From assembly GCA_017308135.1 (NCBI GenBank), contig JAFKFM010000009.1:620001-684000 (forward strand): DNA of 64,000 bases, in the 5' to 3' direction. A model generated the notes under the pieces. That model ran no database searches, was not told the origin of the DNA, and was given only the letters and a program-made list of their open reading frames with translations. Position numbers and translations under genes: made by a program. This DNA is from Alphaproteobacteria bacterium (GTDB lineage Bacteria; Pseudomonadota; Alphaproteobacteria; CACIAM-22H2). Position 1 is the stretch's first letter; every line of letters starts with the position of its first letter. Positions 9,326-17,601 of this stretch are shown here, in pieces.

Positions 9326-10380
9326 GCGACGCCGCCCTCGCGTCGCCCGCCCAGACGCGCATCGCGGCGGCCGAACGCCGGCGGGGACTCGTCCTCGCCG
9401 GTGCCGCCCTTGCGGTCGTCGCGTTGGTGCTCGTCGATCTGGGCACGGGGCCGGGCAGTATCCCGCTCGCCGACGTGGTCCGCGCGTTGATCGACCGCGA
9501 CGCCGTCGAGATTCGCTTGGGCGTGATCGTGTGGGACATCCGCCTGCCCGTGGCGCTGCAAGCGGCCTTGCTCGGCGCGATGCTCGGCATCGCGGGCGCG
9601 CAAATGCAGACGATCCTCGACAACCCGCTCGCCGATCCGTTCACGCTGGGCGTGTCCTCGGCCGCCGGCGTGGGCGCGTCGGTCGCGATCGTCACCGGGA
9701 TGTCGTTGATCCCTGGGGCGGGCCCGTTCCTCGTCTCCGCCAACGCCTTCGTCTTCGCCTTCGGCGCGGCGTTGCTGGTGTTCTTCTTTTCGGTCGTGCG
9801 CGGCGCCACGTCCGAAACGATGATCCTGTTCGGCATCGCGCTGATGTTCGCGTTCAACGCGCTGCTGGCGATTCTGCAATATCGCGCGTCGGAAACGCAG
9901 CTCGTGCAGATCGTGTTCTGGATGATGGGCTCGTTGCAGCGCGCCACACCCGAACGCCTGCTGGCCGGCGTGGCCATCCTCGCCGTCGTCGGCGGCTTGA
10001 TGTGGCGGCGGCGCTGGGCGCTGACCGCGATGCGCTTCGGCGACGACCGGGCGGCGAGCCTGGGCGTCGATCCGCGCCGCCTGCGCCTGGAAACGCTGCT
10101 GCTGATCGCGCTGCTATCGGCCACCGCCGTTTCCTATGCGGGCGTGATCGGCTTCATCGGCTTGGTCGGCCCGCATATCGCGCGCCTCGCGGTGGGCGAG
10201 GATCAGCGCTGGTTCGCGCCCTTATCCGCCCTATGCGGGGCCGCGTTGCTGTCCGCCGCGTCGATCGCGGCCAAATCGATTTCGCCCGGCGTGATCTATC
10301 CCATCGGCATCGTCACCGCTCTGGTCGGCGTGCCGGTATTCCTGTCGATCGTCGCCGGGCGACGGAGTGTGGCGCGATGA
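9322..10380 (+). CDS. FecCD-type ABC transporter permease
   Basis: Inner-membrane permease of 352 residues with about nine or ten hydrophobic segments. The family signature GAQMQTILDNPLADPFTLGV, which couples to the ATPase, is intact, as is the late block GFIGLVGPHIARL. The GTG at 9322 is chosen because it overlaps the stop of the binding-protein gene and places the first membrane segment at about residue 23. It overlaps the ATPase gene by ATGA. One permease gene only, so the transporter is probably a homodimer in the membrane. Confidence 0.93.
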   Translation: MSDAALASPAQTRIAAAERRRGLVLAGAALAVVALVLVDLGTGPGSIPLADVVRALIDRDAVEIRLGVIVWDIRLPVALQAALLGAMLGIAGAQMQTILDNPLADPFTLGVSSAAGVGASVAIVTGMSLIPGAGPFLVSANAFVFAFGAALLVFFFSVVRGATSETMILFGIALMFAFNALLAILQYRASETQLVQIVFWMMGSLQRATPERLLAGVAILAVVGGLMWRRRWALTAMRFGDDRAASLGVDPRRLRLETLLLIALLSATAVSYAGVIGFIGLVGPHIARLAVGEDQRWFAPLSALCGAALLSAASIAAKSISPGVIYPIGIVTALVGVPVFLSIVAGRRSVAR

Positions 10381-11150
10381 AGGGTTTGCATTTCGAAGAT
10401 ATCGAAGTCGGCTACGGCACGCGCACGGTGCTGCGCGGCATCGGCGCCGATGCGCTGCTGCCCGGCACGATCACGGCGCTGATCGGCCCCAACGCCGCCG
10501 GCAAATCCACCTTGATGCGCGCCATCGCCGGCTTGCTGCCGATCAAACGCGGCGCCATCGCCGTGGACGGCACGCGGATCGAGAAACTGCGCCTGCGCCC
10601 GCGCGCGAAATACGTGCGCTACGTGCCGCAGACCTATGCGACGTCCGCACGGCTGTCGGTCTACGACGCGGTGCATGTCGCCGCGCGCGCCGCGGCGCCG
10701 GACGAAGCACCGCGCGATATCCGCTTGGCCGTCGCGGCGACGCTGGAGCGTACGGGCACCGCCCCGCTCGCGGACCGGATGGTCTGCGATCTTTCCGGCG
10801 GCCAGCAGCAGCTTGTGGCGCTCGCCCAAGGCTTGGTGCGCCCCGCCCCCGTGCTGCTGCTCGACGAGCCGACCAGCGCGCTGGATCTGCGCAACCAGCT
10901 TGAGGCGTTGCGCTTGCTGCGCGACGCGGCGCAACGCGACAAGATCGCGGTCGCGGTCGCCATGCACGATCTGGCGCTGGCCGCACGCCACGCCGATCGG
11001 GTGATCCTCTTGTCTCAGGGTGCGATCGTCGCCGACGGCGCGCCCGACGACGTTTTCGCCGCGCCCGAATGCGGAGCGGCTTACGGCGTGGAACTCGCCG
11101 CGACGCGGTCGGGGTCGGGCGCCTTGTTGATCGAAGCGAGTCTGCCATGA
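10377..11150 (+). CDS. ABC transporter ATP-binding protein, FecE/FhuC type
   Basis: Cytoplasmic ATPase of 257 residues that energises the preceding permease. Walker A is GPNAAGKST, the signature is LSGGQQQL, Walker B is VLLLDEPTSALD, and the switch histidine is in AMHDLALAARHAD. The start ATG overlaps the permease stop, and the stop overlaps the methyltransferase start (ATGA at 11147-11150). It is the third gene of a four-gene unit under the Fur-like operator. Confidence 0.94.
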   Translation: MKGLHFEDIEVGYGTRTVLRGIGADALLPGTITALIGPNAAGKSTLMRAIAGLLPIKRGAIAVDGTRIEKLRLRPRAKYVRYVPQTYATSARLSVYDAVHVAARAAAPDEAPRDIRLAVAATLERTGTAPLADRMVCDLSGGQQQLVALAQGLVRPAPVLLLDEPTSALDLRNQLEALRLLRDAAQRDKIAVAVAMHDLALAARHADRVILLSQGAIVADGAPDDVFAAPECGAAYGVELAATRSGSGALLIEASLP

Positions 11151-11911
11151 ACGGCGCGAATTGGAGTTTGAAGGAAGAGATCCGCGATTACTGGTCGGGC
11201 CGCGCCGAGACGTTCGACCAGTCGCGCGGCCATCGCATCCATGACGGCGCGGAAGCGAATTCGTGGCGCCGCGTAATGACCGAAGGTCTGGGCGATATCG
11301 CGGGCAAGAAGATCCTCGACCTCGCCTGCGGGACGGGCGAGATCAGCCGTATGTTGCTCGATCTGGGCGCGACCGTGACCGGCGTGGATTTCGCCGAACC
11401 GATGCTGGCGCGCGCCAAGGCCAAGCTGCGCGGCCGCGACTGGACCGGCATGCTGGGCGATGCGGAGCGGCTCGACACGCTGCAGCCGGAGACGTTCGAC
11501 GGCGCGATCACCCGCCATCTCGCTTGGACGCTGACCGATCCGCCGGCCGCCTATGCCGCCATCTTGCGCGTGTTGAAGCCGGGTGCGCGACTCCTCGTCA
11601 TCGACGGCGATTGGGTCAGCGAAGGCCCGCGTTCGCGCATCCTGCGCGGTCTCGCCAAGCTGATCGACGGCAAGGAAGGCCAGGCGGGGGCGGACGCCGA
11701 GCGCCACAAGCGCATCCTGTCGCAAGTGCCCTACGCCAACGGCCTAACGCCCGAACGCTTGCGCGTCGATCTCGAAGCCACGGGCTTTGCCGACGTCACG
11801 CGCCATTCCACGCTCGCGGTCTATCTGTGGGGGATGCGCGGCGCGGGGCTCGGCGATCAGTTGCGATTGCTGGCGCCCACACGCTTCGCGATCTCGGCCC
11901 GCCGGCCCTAA
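11147..11911 (+). CDS. SAM-dependent methyltransferase in iron-uptake operon
   Basis: Class I methyltransferase of 254 residues. Motif I is ILDLACGTGEISR, the following acidic residue is in VTGVDFAEPML, and the GDAERL and VLKPGARLLVIDGDW blocks complete the Rossmann fold. It is translationally coupled to the ATPase gene (ATGA), so it belongs to the uptake operon. A role in modifying or releasing metal from the imported chelate is possible but not shown by the sequence. The stop TAA overlaps the convergent DMT gene by four bases (CTAA). Confidence 0.85.
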   Translation: MNGANWSLKEEIRDYWSGRAETFDQSRGHRIHDGAEANSWRRVMTEGLGDIAGKKILDLACGTGEISRMLLDLGATVTGVDFAEPMLARAKAKLRGRDWTGMLGDAERLDTLQPETFDGAITRHLAWTLTDPPAAYAAILRVLKPGARLLVIDGDWVSEGPRSRILRGLAKLIDGKEGQAGADAERHKRILSQVPYANGLTPERLRVDLEATGFADVTRHSTLAVYLWGMRGAGLGDQLRLLAPTRFAISARRP

Positions 11912-12780
11912 CGCAGCGCGAGCGCGATCCCCAGCATCGTCAAGACGATGCCCGCTGCCGTCGATAGATCGGGCATTTCGCCCAACATCGCGAAGCCGCC
12001 CAACGCCGACAAAGCAGGCACCAGCGCGCCCGACAGCGCCGCACGGCCCGCGCCCAGATGCCGGATGGCGAGGGCGTAGGTCCAGGTGCCGAGCAGGCCC
12101 GCGCAGATCCCTTGCGCCGCGACCTGCAACGCGACGTCGCGCCATGACGCCGACAACAGGCCGCCGCCGGCGATCAGCCAGAGCGGCAGGACGCACGCGA
12201 ACGACAACGCCGCGAGCAGCGCCGAAACCTGCCAAGCGCCGAGTCCGCTGCGCCGATACGCGACCGAGAAAACCGCCCAAAGCGCGGACGCGGCGAGAAA
12301 CAGAAAATCGCCGCGCCACGCGCCATCGCCGCCCACCGCCAAAGCCGGGCCGACGATGGCGGCGACACCCGCCGCGACGATCGCGAAGCCGATCGCGCGT
12401 TGCCGCCCGATCCGTTCGCCCAGCACGGCGAAGGCGAGCAAGGCGGTGAACAGCGGCATCGTGCCCGGCAGCAACGCGCCCATATGCGCGACGGGCGCCA
12501 AACCGGCCCCCGCCATCGCGACCAAGCCGAACGGCAAGCCGCCGCCCAGAAATATCGGCGCGATCAACGCAAGCCGCGCCGTGCGAGGCCAGAAGCCCGC
12601 GCGCCACAGTACCGGCGACAGCGCCAAGGCGGGCACGCCGTAACGCAACATGGCGAGATCGAGCGGCCCCAGATCCGTCGATGCGCCGGCGCGCGTGGCG
12701 ATCTGCCACGCCGCCCCGATCGCGGCGGCGGCGAAGGCGGCGGCGAGACCGATCGCGCGCGAAGGACGAAGTTCGGACAT
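11908..12780 (-). CDS. EamA/DMT-superfamily permease
   Basis: Inner-membrane transporter of 290 residues with about ten hydrophobic segments arranged as two EamA repeats. The internal block LPGTMPLFTALLAFAVLGER and the C-terminal GALVPALSALGGFAMLGE are the paired EamA signatures. It is divergent from a LysR regulator, a common arrangement when the regulator controls the exporter. The substrate is unknown; members export amino acids, nucleotide-like compounds or drugs. Confidence 0.88.
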   Translation of the reverse strand: MSELRPSRAIGLAAAFAAAAIGAAWQIATRAGASTDLGPLDLAMLRYGVPALALSPVLWRAGFWPRTARLALIAPIFLGGGLPFGLVAMAGAGLAPVAHMGALLPGTMPLFTALLAFAVLGERIGRQRAIGFAIVAAGVAAIVGPALAVGGDGAWRGDFLFLAASALWAVFSVAYRRSGLGAWQVSALLAALSFACVLPLWLIAGGGLLSASWRDVALQVAAQGICAGLLGTWTYALAIRHLGAGRAALSGALVPALSALGGFAMLGEMPDLSTAAGIVLTMLGIALALR

Positions 12781-12832
12781 GGCGCCTTTTGCCGCGAACG
12801 CCGCGCGCGCGCCAACGCGACTTGACGATAAT

Positions 12833-12853
12833 CCTATGAACTGGATTCATAGG
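12833..12853. promoter_or_regulatory. Perfect 8-bp dyad between divergent DMT and LysR genes
   Basis: The sequence CCTATGAA-CTGGA-TTCATAGG is a perfect inverted repeat with a five-base spacer, ending two bases before the LysR start codon. It lies in a 75-base intergenic region that must hold promoters for both genes. The position and symmetry fit a LysR-family operator that could control both directions. A TTGACG at 12822-12827 lies 17 bases before ATTCAT inside the dyad, a weak possible promoter. Confidence 0.5.
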
Positions 12854-12855
12854 CC

Positions 12856-13734
12856 ATGGCCGCCAAACGCCGCCTACCGCCCTTCGCGGGGCTTCTCGCG
12901 TTCGACGCCGTGCTGCGCCACGGCGGCTTTTCGCGCGCGGGCGACGCGCTGCATTTGACTCAGAGCGCCGTCAGCCACCGCGTCGCGGCGCTGGAGCGGC
13001 ATTTCGGCGCGAAACTGTTCGAACGGTTGAATCCCGGCCTTGCGCCCACGCGGGCGGGCAAGCGTCTGGCGGCCGCATTGACGCCGATCCTGGCGGGTCT
13101 GGAGGATCTGAACGGCAAGGTCGCCGCGGGCCCGATCCGCTTCAAACTCGCGACCGGTCAAGCGTTGCTCGGCTGGTGGCTTTCGGCGCGGCTGGGCGCC
13201 TTGGCCGCCGCGTTTCCGCATCTGGAGATCGAGATCGCGGCACTGACCCATCTGTCACAGCGCGGGCGGGTGCGCGCGGACCTCGAATTGCTGTGGGTGA
13301 AGCGCGCGGAATTCGCGGGCGGCCCGCAGGCGCTGGCGTTTCCGGAGGAGACGATCTTCCCCGTCGCCGCTCCCGGCTTGCTGCGCGGCCGCCGCGATTG
13401 GCGCGCGTTGCCGCTGATCGCCAAAACCGAGGCGGCCGAGGACGACGCGACGCCCGAATGGCGCTGGCGCGCGTGGCTCGGGGGCACCGCCAAACGCGCG
13501 GCATTGCGCTTCGACGATCCGGGGGCGGCGCTGCAAGCCGCGATCGACGGCGGCGGCATCGCACTAACGCGCTCGCTGCTGGCGCAGGACGCGCTCGCCG
13601 CCGGACGGCTAAAACGCGTCTCGCGCGCCGCGATGCCGTCGGCGAAGATTCAAACGGCCCAATGGCGCGCGGAAAGCGACGCGCTCGCGGGGCCGATCGC
13701 GCGTTTCCTGATCGCGAAGGCGGCGGGCGCCTAG
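12856..13734 (+). CDS. LysR-family transcriptional regulator
   Basis: DNA-binding regulator of 292 residues. The winged helix-turn-helix is at about residues 10-65 (AGDALHLTQSAVSHRVAALE), followed by a substrate-binding domain resembling the GcvA subgroup. It is divergent from a DMT exporter and preceded immediately by a perfect dyad, so local regulation of the exporter is likely. The start ATG follows no strong Shine-Dalgarno sequence, and the leader would be very short. The stop TAG overlaps the convergent EAL gene by four bases (CTAG). Confidence 0.92.
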   Translation: MAAKRRLPPFAGLLAFDAVLRHGGFSRAGDALHLTQSAVSHRVAALERHFGAKLFERLNPGLAPTRAGKRLAAALTPILAGLEDLNGKVAAGPIRFKLATGQALLGWWLSARLGALAAAFPHLEIEIAALTHLSQRGRVRADLELLWVKRAEFAGGPQALAFPEETIFPVAAPGLLRGRRDWRALPLIAKTEAAEDDATPEWRWRAWLGGTAKRAALRFDDPGAALQAAIDGGGIALTRSLLAQDALAAGRLKRVSRAAMPSAKIQTAQWRAESDALAGPIARFLIAKAAGA

Positions 13735-15455
13735 TTCTTGCCGGGGATGACGGCGAAGTTGGGCCGCGCGGGCTTCGCCGAAAGCGCGTCCAACCCCAAC
13801 GGCGCGAGCCACGGCCTTTCGATGCTGGGCAGGCCGAACAGATTGCCTTGCAGCAGATTGACGCCGCGCTTGGCGAGATGCTGGGCCTCGAGATTGTTCT
13901 CGACGCATTCGGCGACGGTTTCCAGGCCGAACCCTTCGGCGAGGCCCAGCAGCGTGCGGATGAAGAGCTGATTGTCGACGTTGTCGGCAAGGCCGCGCAC
14001 GAAGGAACCGTCGATCTTCACGCTATCGACCGCCAGCGCCTTCAAATTGCGGAAGCTGGTGTAGCCCGCGCCGAAATCGTCGAGCGCCACGCGGCAGCCC
14101 AGATCGCGCACGGCGGCGACGAATTTCGCCGTCTCGTCGATATCCTGAATCGCCACCGTTTCGGTGATCTCGACGATCAGACGCTGCGCGATCTCCGGCC
14201 GTCCTTTGACGAAACCCGACAACGCGCGCAGCCATGTCGGATCGCCCGCCGTCAGGCCGGAAATGTTGATCGCGAGCGAAACATCCGGCCAGCGATTGAG
14301 CTCGCCGATCGACATTTCCAGCACGCGCCGGTCGAGCAAGCGCATCAAGCCGGTCTGTTCAACGATGGGAATGAACGAGCCCGCCGGCGCGATCGTGCCG
14401 TCCATGCGCTGCAAGCGCAGCAGCGCTTCGTAGTGATGGATTTTGTGGTCCTGCGCGCCGACCACCGGCTGGAAGGCGAAGACGAGACGTTCGTCCTTCA
14501 ACGCCGCCTGCACGTCCGACGAAATCGCGACCAAGCGCTGATGCAGTTCGCGTTGGGCGGGGCTCGCCGAGAAAATGGCGTAGCGATTGCGGCCCGCGCG
14601 CTTGGCTTCCGCCAGCGCGGATTCCGCGCGCGCCTGCATCTCCACACCCGACGGGCCTTGGCCCATGAACAGCACCGCACCGGCCGAGGCCGTGACATGG
14701 ATCGGCCCATCCGGCGTTTCGATCGGCGCCGAACGCACCGTGCTGAGCAGGCGATCGGCGGCAAGGCCGATTTCGCTTTCCGGGCAATGCGCGAGCACCA
14801 AGCCGAAGCGATCGCCGCCCGCGCGCCCGATCACGTCGGATTCGCGTAACGCGCGTTCGAGACGTTGGCCGACGCCGACCAGAATCGCGTCGGCGGTCGC
14901 CCAGCCGAACGCGTCGTTGATGGCGCCCAGATTGTCGATGCCGATCAGCAGAAAGGCGCCGGGCGCTTCGTAGCGCGCGGCGTAAGCGAGCTGATGGTCG
15001 AGCGCTTCGCGCAGACGCACGGCGTTGAAATGGCCGGTCAGCGCGTCGTAATTCGCGAGATATTCGAGACGCGCTTCGCGTTCCTTGCGCGCCGTGATCG
15101 CACGCAACGTGCCGGCCACGCGGATCGGCCGCCCGTCGGGCGCGAATTCGGCCCGGCCGCGATCATGCACCCAGATCAACGCCCCGCCGTCGCCGCGAAT
15201 GCGATAATCGAGATCATAGGCGAGCCGGTCGACGAAATGCGCCGACAGCGCTTTCACGCGGCCGGGCAAATCTTCGGCGTAGATCCGGCTTTGCAGCACC
15301 TGGCCCGTGGGCGGAAAATCGCCGCGCGGCCCGAACGTGTCCTCCGCCTTGCCCGCCCATTCGATCGCATCGGTCGCGAGGTCCCAGACGTAAGCGGCGT
15401 CGCCCGCCCCTTCCAGGGCGCGCAAAGCGCGGTCGGTGGAACCCGTGTCATCCAT
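13731..15455 (-). CDS. PAS-GGDEF-EAL protein; likely c-di-GMP phosphodiesterase
   Basis: Cytoplasmic 574-residue signalling protein. Order is an N-terminal PAS-like domain (about residues 15-125), GGDEF (about 130-300) and EAL (about 310-560). The cyclase signature is degenerate, GGDRF at residues 213-217, with Arg replacing the catalytic acidic residue. The EAL domain looks complete: YEALLRL at 342-348, NISGLT, VEITET, ALDDFGAGYTSF, VKIDGSF and the late AECVE and QGNLFG blocks. It should therefore hydrolyse c-di-GMP, with GGDEF as a regulatory module. ATG at 15455 is preferred; an in-frame TTG at 15518 would add 21 residues with no clear motif. Confidence 0.9.
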   Translation of the reverse strand: MDDTGSTDRALRALEGAGDAAYVWDLATDAIEWAGKAEDTFGPRGDFPPTGQVLQSRIYAEDLPGRVKALSAHFVDRLAYDLDYRIRGDGGALIWVHDRGRAEFAPDGRPIRVAGTLRAITARKEREARLEYLANYDALTGHFNAVRLREALDHQLAYAARYEAPGAFLLIGIDNLGAINDAFGWATADAILVGVGQRLERALRESDVIGRAGGDRFGLVLAHCPESEIGLAADRLLSTVRSAPIETPDGPIHVTASAGAVLFMGQGPSGVEMQARAESALAEAKRAGRNRYAIFSASPAQRELHQRLVAISSDVQAALKDERLVFAFQPVVGAQDHKIHHYEALLRLQRMDGTIAPAGSFIPIVEQTGLMRLLDRRVLEMSIGELNRWPDVSLAINISGLTAGDPTWLRALSGFVKGRPEIAQRLIVEITETVAIQDIDETAKFVAAVRDLGCRVALDDFGAGYTSFRNLKALAVDSVKIDGSFVRGLADNVDNQLFIRTLLGLAEGFGLETVAECVENNLEAQHLAKRGVNLLQGNLFGLPSIERPWLAPLGLDALSAKPARPNFAVIPGKN

Positions 15456-15598
15456 AGGGAGGCGGTCTCGCTTCTCGCTGGCCGGAATGCAGTTTAGCCC
15501 GGCCCCCCGAAACCACAAATGTTTGAAACATTGAGGCTTTCGAGCGACTTCGGCGATGTGGATATTAACTACAATTTGAATCGAATGCCAGATTCCAG

Positions 15599-15628
15599 TT
15601 GACTTCGATTTTCATAAAATTTTACATT
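15599..15628 (+). promoter_or_regulatory. Candidate promoter giving a leaderless transcript
   Basis: TTGACT at 15599-15604 is followed after 18 bases by TACATT at 15623-15628, in an AT-rich stretch unlike the surroundings. A start about seven bases after the -10 would fall on the ATG at 15635, and no ribosome-binding site precedes that ATG. This suggests a leaderless mRNA. Confidence 0.45.
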
Positions 15629-15634
15629 AATCCC

Positions 15635-16021
15635 ATGAACGCGGCATCGAATGTTTTCCTGCTGCCACCGCCCGGCGCCAAGCGCGTCGGGACGGAGGGG
15701 AATGCGTCGGCCGCCCGCGTCCAACCCGAAGCCGCCGATAAAGCCACGCAGGGGCTCGGGCTCTCCGCCGAACAGATGGCGGGGCTGGTGGACGCCCTGG
15801 CCCGACGGGGCCAGGGCCCCCAGCGCAAACGCAGCTTCGCCGACGAGATGGTCGGCGAAACCGGCCGCGCCCCGGCCGATCTGGGCTTCGCCGCCCAGCG
15901 CTATGCCCAGGAAACGCTGCATATGGCCGCCCATCACGAGGATTGGCGCCAGGGCACGATGGCCTATATGGCCGCACAGAATATTACCGACACCGCGCGC
16001 GGAACGGGCGTCGCCGCCTAG
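15635..16021 (+). CDS. Hypothetical protein, 128 residues
   Basis: I do not recognise this protein. The N-terminal third is Pro/Gly/Ala-rich and looks disordered; the C-terminal half (from about residue 60) looks helical, with the block RSFADEMVGETGR and a Met/His-rich segment ETLHMAAHHEDW. There is no signal peptide or membrane segment, so it is probably cytoplasmic. Codon use matches neighbours and it has its own probable promoter, which supports a real gene. A TTG 36 bases upstream is in frame but coincides with the -35 element, so ATG at 15635 is preferred. Confidence 0.6.
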   Translation: MNAASNVFLLPPPGAKRVGTEGNASAARVQPEAADKATQGLGLSAEQMAGLVDALARRGQGPQRKRSFADEMVGETGRAPADLGFAAQRYAQETLHMAAHHEDWRQGTMAYMAAQNITDTARGTGVAA

Positions 16022-16074
16022 GCAGGCGTTCCGCTCTCTGATACGGAATCGTCTTCCACCTCGGGAGGACGGCA

Positions 16075-17601
16075 ATGGCGTTCACGACGGTTTCGGAACT
16101 TCTGCGTATCGGCAAAGACGGCGACATGGCGCTTGGGTCCCCCGAGACGCCACCCCTTTCGTTCGCGGGTTTGCGCAAACTCGCGGCCAAGACGATCGCC
16201 GACCTCAACGCGATGGGGATCGGCCGCGACGATCGCGTGGCGATCGTGCTGCCCAACGGGCCGGAGATGGCCGCCGCCTTCCTGTGCGTCGCCGGTGCGG
16301 CGACGACAGCCCCGTTGAACCCCGCCTATCGGCAGGAGGAGTTCGAGTTCTATATCGCCGACCTCAAAGCCAAGGCGGTGCTCGCCCAGAAGGGCGATGA
16401 AACGCCCGCGCGCGCCGCCGCGGCGAAGCTGGGCGTACCGCTGATCGAATTGACGCCGACGCGCGATGCGGGTGCGGGTTCCTACACGCTGTCGTCGCTT
16501 TTGAAAGGCACGGCCGCGCAGCCGGGCCCCGCGCAACAAGACGACATCGCGCTGATCCTGCACACCTCGGGCACCACCTCGCGCCCCAAGATCGTGCCGC
16601 TGGCGCAGGCGAATATCTGCGCCTCCGCAAGGCATATCGGCCAGACGCTCGCGCTCACGCCGAGCGACAAATGCCTCAACATCATGCCGCTGTTCCACAT
16701 CCACGGGCTGATCGCGGCGGTGCTGTCGTCGCTTGCCGCCGGCGGGGGCACCGTGTGCACGCCCGGCTTCAACGCGCTCAAATTCTTCGGCTGGCTCGAC
16801 GAGGTGAAGCCGAGTTGGTACACGGCCGTGCCGACGATGCATCAAGCCATTCTCGCGCGCGCCGACCGCAACAAGGACAGCTTGGCGCGCGCCGGCTTGC
16901 GCTTCATTCGCTCGTCGTCGGCGTCGCTGCCGCCGCAAGTGATGCTTGAACTCGAAGCCGCGTTCGGCTGCCCGGTGATCGAAAGCTACGGTATGACCGA
17001 AGCCGCGCACCAAATGGCGTCGAACCCTTTGCCGCCCGCCGCGCGCAAGCCCGGCTCCGTCGGCATCGCCGCAGGCCCGGAAGTCGCGATCATGGACGAG
17101 GAAGGCAATCTTCTGCCCAAGGGCGCCTTGGGCGAGATCGTGATTCGCGGGCCCAACGTCACCAAAGGCTACGAAGCGAACCCGGACGCGAATCTCAAAG
17201 CCTTCGCGGGCGGCTGGTTCCGCACCGGCGACCAAGGCACGCTGGACGACGAAGGCTATCTGCGCATCACCGGGCGGTTGAAGGAGCTGATCAATCGCGG
17301 CGGCGAGAAGGTCTCGCCCCTCGAAGTCGACGAGGTGATCATGGATCACCCGGCGGTCGCGCAGGTCGTGACCTTCGCGATGCCGCACGACAAATTGGGC
17401 GAGGACGTCGCCGCCGCGATCGTCTTGCGCGAAGGCCAAGCGACGACCGAGCGCGAAATCCGCGATTTCGCCGCCAAGCGCCTCGCGGATTTCAAAGTGC
17501 CGCGCAAGGTCGTGATCCTCGCCGAGATCCCGAAGGGGGCGACCGGCAAATTGCAACGCATCGGCCTCGCCGACAAATTGGGGTTGGGAGCGGCGAAGTG
17601 A
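16075..17601 (+). CDS. Acyl-CoA synthetase, oxalyl-CoA synthetase (AAE3/Pcs60)-like
   Basis: AMP-forming acid-CoA ligase of 508 residues. The phosphate loop is HTSGTTSRPKIVPL, the A5 block YGMTEAAHQMASNPL, the A7/A8 hinge TGDQGTLDDEGYLRITGR, and the catalytic Lys is in PKGATGKLQR. The TSRPK form of the P-loop and the MASNPLPP segment are typical of the AAE3/Pcs60 oxalate-CoA ligase group, so oxalate or another short dicarboxylate is a reasonable guess. A good ribosome-binding site, GGGAGG, precedes the ATG. The stop overlaps the next gene (GTGA). Confidence 0.85.
   Translation: MAFTTVSELLRIGKDGDMALGSPETPPLSFAGLRKLAAKTIADLNAMGIGRDDRVAIVLPNGPEMAAAFLCVAGAATTAPLNPAYRQEEFEFYIADLKAKAVLAQKGDETPARAAAAKLGVPLIELTPTRDAGAGSYTLSSLLKGTAAQPGPAQQDDIALILHTSGTTSRPKIVPLAQANICASARHIGQTLALTPSDKCLNIMPLFHIHGLIAAVLSSLAAGGGTVCTPGFNALKFFGWLDEVKPSWYTAVPTMHQAILARADRNKDSLARAGLRFIRSSSASLPPQVMLELEAAFGCPVIESYGMTEAAHQMASNPLPPAARKPGSVGIAAGPEVAIMDEEGNLLPKGALGEIVIRGPNVTKGYEANPDANLKAFAGGWFRTGDQGTLDDEGYLRITGRLKELINRGGEKVSPLEVDEVIMDHPAVAQVVTFAMPHDKLGEDVAAAIVLREGQATTEREIRDFAAKRLADFKVPRKVVILAEIPKGATGKLQRIGLADKLGLGAAK

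Noticed and set aside
13731..15455. Active diguanylate cyclase
   Set aside because: The signature reads GGDRF, lacking the catalytic acidic residue.
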